From Dasypus novemcinctus (taxonomy: Eukaryota; Chordata; Mammalia; Cingulata; Dasypodidae): DNA of 64,000 bases. The translations under genes were made by a program, and so were the position numbers. Below, one piece after another: positions 58,241 to 64,000 of this stretch. The DNA lies in the NCBI RefSeq assembly GCF_030445035.2, contig NC_080689.1:19373278-19437277 (forward strand), read 5' to 3'. Each line of letters starts with the position of its first letter. The stretch's first letter is position 1. The notes beneath the pieces were generated by a model. The model was not told the origin of the DNA and did no database searches. It saw nothing but the letters and a program-made list of their open reading frames with translations.

Positions 58241-58714
58241 TGATGTGGGCTATGGGTGGAAGGCTCTTTGTCTCTTCAGAGATAACTAAGTTGTTTGACT
58301 TGTGGGTGTGGAACAGTGGGGGGCTGCAGTCCTGCCCTTGGGGACTAGCAGCAGCTCCAGTCCCAGGAAATGTTTAACAATGCGGGGGCTATAAACTTTA
58401 AGTATTTAGGGGAAATGCAAAAACCAAATATGCTAAAGGCTTATCTAGAATGTCTGGAGTCCATGCTAAAAGCTTACCTAAGATGTGGAAGATATATGCT
58501 AATTGAAGCCTATTGAGAACTGAAACAAAGGGACCATTTGGCCTTTCCTCTCTGTATAAAAGACGTTTGAAAATCTTGTTGGGGGCTCGGGATTCAAACT
58601 GAAAGCTACCGAGTCCGGCCGGCCGTCAATAAACCATTTTTCCTTCTCAAAATCATTCCTGAATCCTGGCCTCTCTATACTCAAATAATTGAACTTCTCT
58701 TACATTCCACAACA
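58241..58714 (+). mobile_element. 3' LTR of young class I ERV
   Basis: This 474-bp copy is identical to the 5' LTR except at four sites. TATA is at 58554-58560 and AATAAA at 58628-58633. CTAA follows at 58715-58718. Confidence 0.96.
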
Positions 58715-58718
58715 CTAA

Positions 58719-59690
58719 CACAACATTCATTCTGCAGCCAATGGATCAAGGAGTCATTTTGACTTTCAGGTCTTATTATTTAAGAAATACATTTCATAAG
58801 TCTATAGTTGCCACAGACCGATTCCTCTGATGACTCGGTAAATATATTGCAAACCTTCCAGAAAGGATTCACCATTGTAGATGCCATTAAGCACATTTGT
58901 GATTCACGAGAGGAGGTCAAAATATGAACATTAACATAAAATAATGTAGCTTGGAAGAGGTTGATTTCAATCCTCATTATGACTTTGAGGGACTCAAGAC
59001 TTCAGTGGAGGTAGTACCTGCAGATATGGTGGAAACAGCAAGAGAACTAGCATTAGAAGTGGAGCTTGAAGATGTGAATGAATTGCCACAATCTCTTAAT
59101 AAAACTTGAAAGGATGAGGAATTGCTTCTTATGGGTAAGCAAAGACAGTAGTTTCTTGAGATGGAAACTTACCCTAGTGATGATGTTGTGAACATTGAAA
59201 TGACAACAAAGGATTTAGAATATTACATAAACTTGGTTGATAAAGCAGTGGCAGGATTTGAGAGGACTGACTCTAAGTTTGAAATCAGTTCTATTGTGTG
59301 TAAAATGCTATCAAACAGCATTACATGCTACAGAGAAATCTTTCATGAATGAAGAGTCAATCAATGCAGCAAACTTCATGGTTGCCTTATTTTAAGAAAT
59401 TGCCACAGCCACCCCAAACTTTAGCACCACCACATGATCAGCAACAGTCATCAACATTGAGGCAACACCCTTCACCAGGAAAAATATTTTGACTTACAAA
59501 GTCTCAGATGATGGTTAGCACTTTTTTAGCAATAAGGTATTTTTAAATATTAAGGTATGTACATTGTTTCTTTAGATATAATGCAATTGCACACTTAATA
59601 GACTATAATATAGTGTAAAAGTAATTTTTATATGCACTGAGAATCCAAAAAATTCGTGGAATGATTATTTGTATAAAAGATTCTAGATTT
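58719..59690 (+). mobile_element. Tigger1-type DNA transposon, right part
   Basis: It resumes exactly where the left part stopped, at the 'QPMDQG' region of the transposase. Readable pieces include SRYYLRNTF-like sequence, [20 protein letters not shown] and [14 protein letters not shown], then the 3' region 'gcacttaatagactataata'. Frames are broken, so it is a fossil. The right terminal repeat is not clear. Confidence 0.88.
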
Positions 59691-60461
59691 TTGGAATACC
59701 TAAATCACTCATCTGCAAGGTAACAAGCAAGGCAGAGTAGGATGAGAAATCACTTGTAAATGAAAACTAACCCTGGTTGCTACAGGTAAGTAGAACAGGG
59801 GTCCTGCTGCCCAAAGCTTCGCATGACATGGCAGCCCCTGCTCTTGGATCAGAGCTGGTCAGTCACAAATAGGGCAGAGATTCACTTTGAGTGTTATTTG
59901 ATTTGGGGAAGTCTCCCTTTTACCAGGAAACATTGCCACCGTGTGTCTGAGTCTAAAGTCTGAAATTCCTTCAATGTTACTATTTTTAAAAATGCATATA
60001 CTTGGGGTAGGGGTGGGACTGGGTATGTTCTGCATTTTCCCAGATGAGAATTTAGTAACAGAATTAGCCACTAGCTCCTGCAGGTGATTGGTTTACAGGT
60101 TGAATTTCCTCCAAGACTTGGGGTTGAGAGAATGTGCCACCTCGCAGTAAAGTAAAAGGTATCAGGTGGAGATGAAGGTGCTGACAAGGGAGAAGCCTTT
60201 CTGAAGACAAACTTGGTCTACCTTACTGCTTTTCAATAAGACTGTATCATTCCATGTCTGGGAAACTTCCCTAGGGCCTCCCAACCTGGCAGCCTTCCCC
60301 GAGATGGACCTCTCTCCCCTGCCCTCCTACCTCTTTCTAAGTCCTGACACTGGCTAGAAACTTAGAAAACTTCAAACAAAACTTACATGACATCTATCTA
60401 ATTTTTCCACAGTAGCCAGCCAGGCTTGATTATAGCTTAAACTAGTGATGTTTACTGTGCC
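59691..60461 (-). other. NLRC4-pseudogene intron remnant
   Basis: This stretch lies between the Tigger1 and the NLRC4 large exon (3' side on the - strand). It looks unique, has balanced base composition and shows no repeat I recognise. It is probably the original intron following the large exon. Confidence 0.5.
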
Positions 60462-61780
60462 TCCCAGCCGTTGAGTCTGTAGGTTGTGAATACTCAAGGT
60501 TTTCAGGTTTGTCATTGATGTGATGTACTTCTCATCTTCTATGGTAGGTGGACTGGCTTCCACCATGAGGCAATGAAGGTTCTTAGAGGTGCCAAGGATC
60601 CAACTGAGGCTTCCAGTCATGCCAACATATCTTAATCTATAATCTGAGGCTTGTGGCAGGGCTGAATATCTTTCCCATCTATTTGATATCTTGCTTACTC
60701 AACTTCTTGAAATTCTGCAGTGTTTTGAATTCCTGCTTCCAGTTGAAAGCAGGAATTGGGCCTGCTTCCATGGCCCTGATGGGAATGTAGGTTTATGAGG
60801 ACTTTTCTAGGTGGATCCTGCTTGTGTCTTCTGCAGCCTTGTGCCATAAAGTCTTGGCTTCCCTGTGGAAGTTCAATTTAATGAAGTCCAGAGCACTTGC
60901 ATAGTTAGGCAAGTTTTCAAAAAGTCAAATAAGTAATCAGGAAGGTTCTCTGAGTTGATATATATGATTCTACCATGAAAGAAATCTTCACATTCTTGAC
61001 TCAGGGCTGATCTGGATATACACTTATGGAATAAATTGATGCCACATTCTGCAAAGGAATTTATGTTTATGGCTTTCAGGATTTCTTGCTCAGTGGTTTT
61101 TTTCACATTTTGCAGAGACACCTGCCTTCAGAAAGTCCTCATGGAAAGCTCAAGAAAGATGCCATGCTGAAAGTCCACTATAAGGTGCTTCATAAAGATC
61201 CTGGTGGCCTCAGCAGATGACCCACACATGCACAGGAGCAGGTTACTATATATGAATGTGATGTCTGAAATGGAAACCATATTCTGCAAATAACCATTCC
61301 CCTTGGTTATATCTTCTGGCTCACAAGGCATCAACAAACTGGTAAGTCTGTGTCCTGCTATGTACTCCTGGAATAATTTATGAAAGAATTTATATTCCTG
61401 TACCTTTGAGCTATATATTTACAAAGGAGTTCAGTCATCAGTAGGACATCCTTGTTTGTGCTGGAGATATTCTCAGGTTTGAATCAAACCTGCAGGAGAA
61501 CACAGAATCCAGAGTTAAATCCCCACAGAGCTCCAGGCTCTGAGTGAAGTATCTCACATCTACACCTCTGTGCTTAGACTTGTTTTTATGTATCATCAGA
61601 TCATAGAAAGTATGAAACAGCCTTGTTTGCAGAGTGGACTCACTTTTCCCCATCTGGATTGCACAAGTAATGACCACGAAGAAAGGGGTCTTCATCAGAC
61701 TCAAACACATGGATTTCTTAATCTGGAGCAACAAGACTTCAGTGAGCTCCTTTAACGGCACTAAAGAATGCCATCTAAAG
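60462..61780 (-). pseudogene. NLRC4: NLRC4 large exon, 3' part (WHD/HD2 to LRR start), disrupted
   Basis: The - strand reads in order: [120 protein letters not shown] and NLKTLSIHNLQTQRLGG. This is NLRC4 from the winged-helix/HD2 region to the LRR start. Frameshifts: about -1 near 61470, -4 near 61395, -1 near 60935 (a lost T in a T run) and -2 near 60625. In-frame stops: 61130-61128 (a Trp codon turned TGA), 60795-60793, 60681-60679 and 60639-60637. No clean GT donor follows LGG. The P-loop half of the exon is missing: SINE and L1 sequence begin at about 61783. Confidence 0.92.
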
Positions 61781-61782
61781 AG

Positions 61783-61879
61783 AAGACAAGCAGACACAGA
61801 AAAACACACAGCGAATGGACTCAGAGAGCCGACAACAAGGGGAGAGTGGAGAAATAAATAAGTAAAACTTTTAAAAAAA
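61783..61879 (+). mobile_element. 5'-truncated DAS-SINE fragment, sense
   Basis: Only the 3' third of the SINE is present ('acacacagcgaatggactca', then 'gagaaataaataagtaaaac' and an A run). It joins the NLRC4 pseudo-exon on one side and L1 on the other. Confidence 0.88.
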
Positions 61880-62590
61880 ACAAAACACATTAGAAGTATA
61901 CAAGAGCAGACTTGAAATCCTAGAAGAAAGAATAAGTGAGGTAAAAGACAGAACAGCTGAAATCAAAGAGAAAAGATGCAAAAAATTGAGCAGTGGCTCA
62001 GGGAATTGAATGATAAAAATGAAGTGCAGGGAAGCAGACTTGGCCCAATGGATAGGGCATCCACCTATCACATGGGAGGTCCACAGTTCAAACCCCGGGC
62101 CTCCTTGACCTGTGTGGAGCTGGCCCATGTGCAGTGCTGATGTGCACAAGGAGTGCCATGCCACGTAGGGTTGTCCCCTGCAGAGTGGATCCCCATGTGC
62201 AGGGAGTACACCCTGAAAGGAGAGCCGCCCAGCACGAAAGAAAGTGCAGCCTGCCAAGAATGGCGCCGTACACATGGAGAGCTGACACAGCAAGAAGATG
62301 CAACAAAAAGAAACAGATTCCCAGTGCCACTGATAAGGATAGAAGTGGTCACAGAAGAACACACAGCGAATGGACACAGAGAGCAGACAACTGGGGGGTA
62401 GGAAGGGGAGATAAATAAATAAATAATAAATCTTTTAAAAAAATAAAGTGCAAGAACATATATATCATGGGAGTTTCAGAAGGAGAAGAGAATTGGAAAG
62501 GGGCAAAAAGAATATTTGGGGAAATAATGGCTGAAAATTTCCCATCTCTCACAAAAGAAATAAATTTACATGTCCAAGAAACACAGCATA
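61880..62590 (+). mobile_element. L1 ORF1 fragment, sense, split by SINE
   Basis: It shows ORF1 coiled-coil sequence ('gaaatcctagaagaaagaat', 'agcagtggctcagggaattg'), then after the SINE 'ggagtttcagaaggagaaga' and 'gaaataatggctgaaaattt'. Frames are broken. Confidence 0.85.
62028..62442 (+). mobile_element. DAS-SINE in L1 ORF1, sense
   Basis: The head TTGGCCCAATGGATAGGGCA and GTTCAAACCCC is followed by the body and (AAAT)n tail. It is flanked by AATGAAGTGCA and AATAAAGTGCA. Confidence 0.94.
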
Positions 62591-62599
62591 CTCCAATCA

Positions 62600-64000
62600 G
62601 AAGAATCTACCCATTATGCATTAATTAATTTTTATAGGTTTGACAAAATATCTAATGGCCTGGATCAGTCATTAACAATACTGTACAGAACAATTCCAAT
62701 GTCCTAAAAATGCCCTATGTTCTTCCCTCCCCTTCTTCTCAGTACATCTGGTAACCACATCTTTATATCATTGTTACAAGTTCTTCTTTCAGTACAATAG
62801 TAATAGGTCTACTTTGGTCCATGGTTTCATTCCCCCCTAATGGTTGTTCATTCCTCAGTATTGAAGATTCTGAAATGGTGATGCCTGCTCTGCTTCAGAT
62901 TGAAAGGGGACTTAGATTTTATTGGTAAATGGATGCAACTGTTTTGCTTGCAGATGTAGATACTCTTTGTTTTTTCAGGTGGGAGTTGTTCATTATCATC
63001 ATTTTGTTAGTTGTCCTGGGTGAGTCCATTGATTTGGAGAGTAGGTGTTTGCTGCAATTCTGCTGAGATTCAGGGCACAACTGGCAAATGAACAGACCAA
63101 AGATTTAAGTCTCTGGGACATAAATTTGATGAATGTAGTGCTAATTATACTTTCAAATAAAAGGGATAGAAAAATCACATGTAAGGAAATTACAAATGAG
63201 TCTAACTCTCTTACATTGGGGAAATAGGATATCATATATTACAAGATAAGGCCCACCAACATGGTGCTGAATTCATGGGGTTGTGTCCCTTGCCTATAGC
63301 ATCTGGATGTCTCTAGAGCCCTTGGGAGCACCCCTGTTTGAGGCTTTGTTTAATGTGGCAGTTAGTAATATCCACCTGAGAAGTGCATAAGCATAACCTC
63401 TAGAATGACCTCCTGACTCACTTTGAAATTGCTTAGCCATAAAAACTCTTTTGTATTTAATGTTTCCCCCTTTGAGTCAAGATCTTTTTCCAAATGCATT
63501 GCTGGTTGATGCTTGGTAATACGCTCAGTGCCAGGGAGGGTCATCCCTGGGAGTTATGTCTCATCCCAGAAGGAGAAGTAGTGAGTGTATGTGCTGAGTT
63601 TGGATTAGAGAGAGGCCACATTTGAGTAATAAGGAGGTTTCCAGGAGATAACGCTTAGATAATAGATATTACTAGGTTAAGTTTCAAATTTACAAAATAA
63701 GGTTCATAAGCACAATGTTTAATATCATGGGCTTGGCATATTGGTCTGTTTTCTTTTTTTAGGCACTGCCTATGTACTCTAGAGATGTTTGCTTCTTTAT
63801 TTGAGAATGCAGCAGGACTCTCCAGGATGGAACTTAATATTTTGTTGGTTATTGTGTGGGTCTCCACCCACTGAGATGACACCCTATGACCACATGAACA
63901 CATTCATATTCCATAGAGGCATGCCCCAGGTGCACCCATCCCCACACATCCTCCCACCACTGACATCATACAACAGTGACCCTCCCCTGCCATAGCTGCC
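62600..64000 (-). mobile_element. Long L1 3' UTR, antisense, armadillo type
   Basis: This is the second copy of the sequence at 20850-23020, sharing 'cagtgccagggagggtcatc', 'gggagttatgtc' and 'gtgctgagtttggattagag'. The far end resembles 23860-23960, the 3' UTR of the full-length L1 ('tccacccactgagatgacac'). It is non-coding and runs off the window. Confidence 0.65.

Larger units (their letters stand above)
51487..58714 (+). mobile_element. Young class I ERV, 7.2 kb, non-coding interior
   Basis: The whole provirus-like element runs from CTAA to CTAA. In order it has the 5' LTR, a tRNA-Arg-type primer-binding site, a leader with a splice donor, about 5.5 kb of AT-rich sequence with no frame above about 110 codons, a degenerate env 3' piece, a polypurine tract and the 3' LTR. 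I can find no gag or pol region by motif. Near-identical LTRs with an unrecognisable interior suggest that this family was already non-autonomous when this copy inserted and relied on proteins from another virus. It split the Tigger1 element. Confidence 0.9.

Noticed and set aside
59161..59352. Small protein with [17 protein letters not shown]
   Set aside because: It is a fragment of the fossil Tigger1 transposase with stops on both sides, not a domesticated gene.

Overview
The window is mammalian genomic DNA, almost certainly from an armadillo (Xenarthra, probably Dasypus). Three things point there: about 27 copies or fragments of a tRNA-Ala-like SINE matching the armadillo DAS-SINE description, long L1 elements with an extended 3' UTR, and ancient mammalian repeats (MIR, L2, MLT1, Tigger1). 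There are no bacterial genes, operons or CRISPR arrays. Gene identities rest on my memory of mammalian proteins, not on a database search.

Positions 1-16100 hold the 3' half of SLC30A6 (zinc transporter ZnT6) on the + strand: six exons at 646-694, 1460-1579, 3582-3684, 4753-4800, 6689-6757 and 12548-13048. All have AG/GT borders and compatible phases, and the frame stays open to the stop at 13046-13048. The introns carry old L1/L2 fragments and three DAS-SINEs; a long 3' UTR follows.

The - strand from about 16.7 kb to 61.8 kb holds remains of NLRC4, the NAIP-partner inflammasome NLR. In human NLRC4 lies tail-to-tail with SLC30A6. The last LRR exon (16761-17056) and the 3' part of the large NACHT/WHD/HD2 exon (60462-61780) are recognisable, but both carry stops and frameshifts, and the large exon is cut off on its 5' side by SINE and L1 sequence. 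A possible further LRR exon lies at 17641-17890. I read this as a dead NLRC4 at its syntenic locus, the biologically most interesting observation here.

About 43 kb of retroelements separate the NLRC4 pieces: L1 fragments (17.9-23 kb); a full-length but decayed antisense L1 (23264-32051); an L1 3' fragment and an MLT1 LTR (32-34 kb); a sense L1 ORF2 region holding a U6 chimeric retrocopy and nested ERVL/MaLR-like LTRs (35.7-39.7 kb); a second L1 starting at 39683 that hosts a three-deep SINE nest, an LTR with 5-bp TSD, and a polyadenylated retrovirus-derived env/LTR retrocopy (to about 48 kb); and a Tigger1 DNA transposon (50.4-59.7 kb) split by a young class I endogenous retrovirus (51487-58714). 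That ERV has two 474-bp LTRs differing at four sites, a 4-bp TSD, a tRNA-Arg-type primer-binding site and a polypurine tract, but no long open frame inside, so it looks like a non-autonomous element mobilised in trans.
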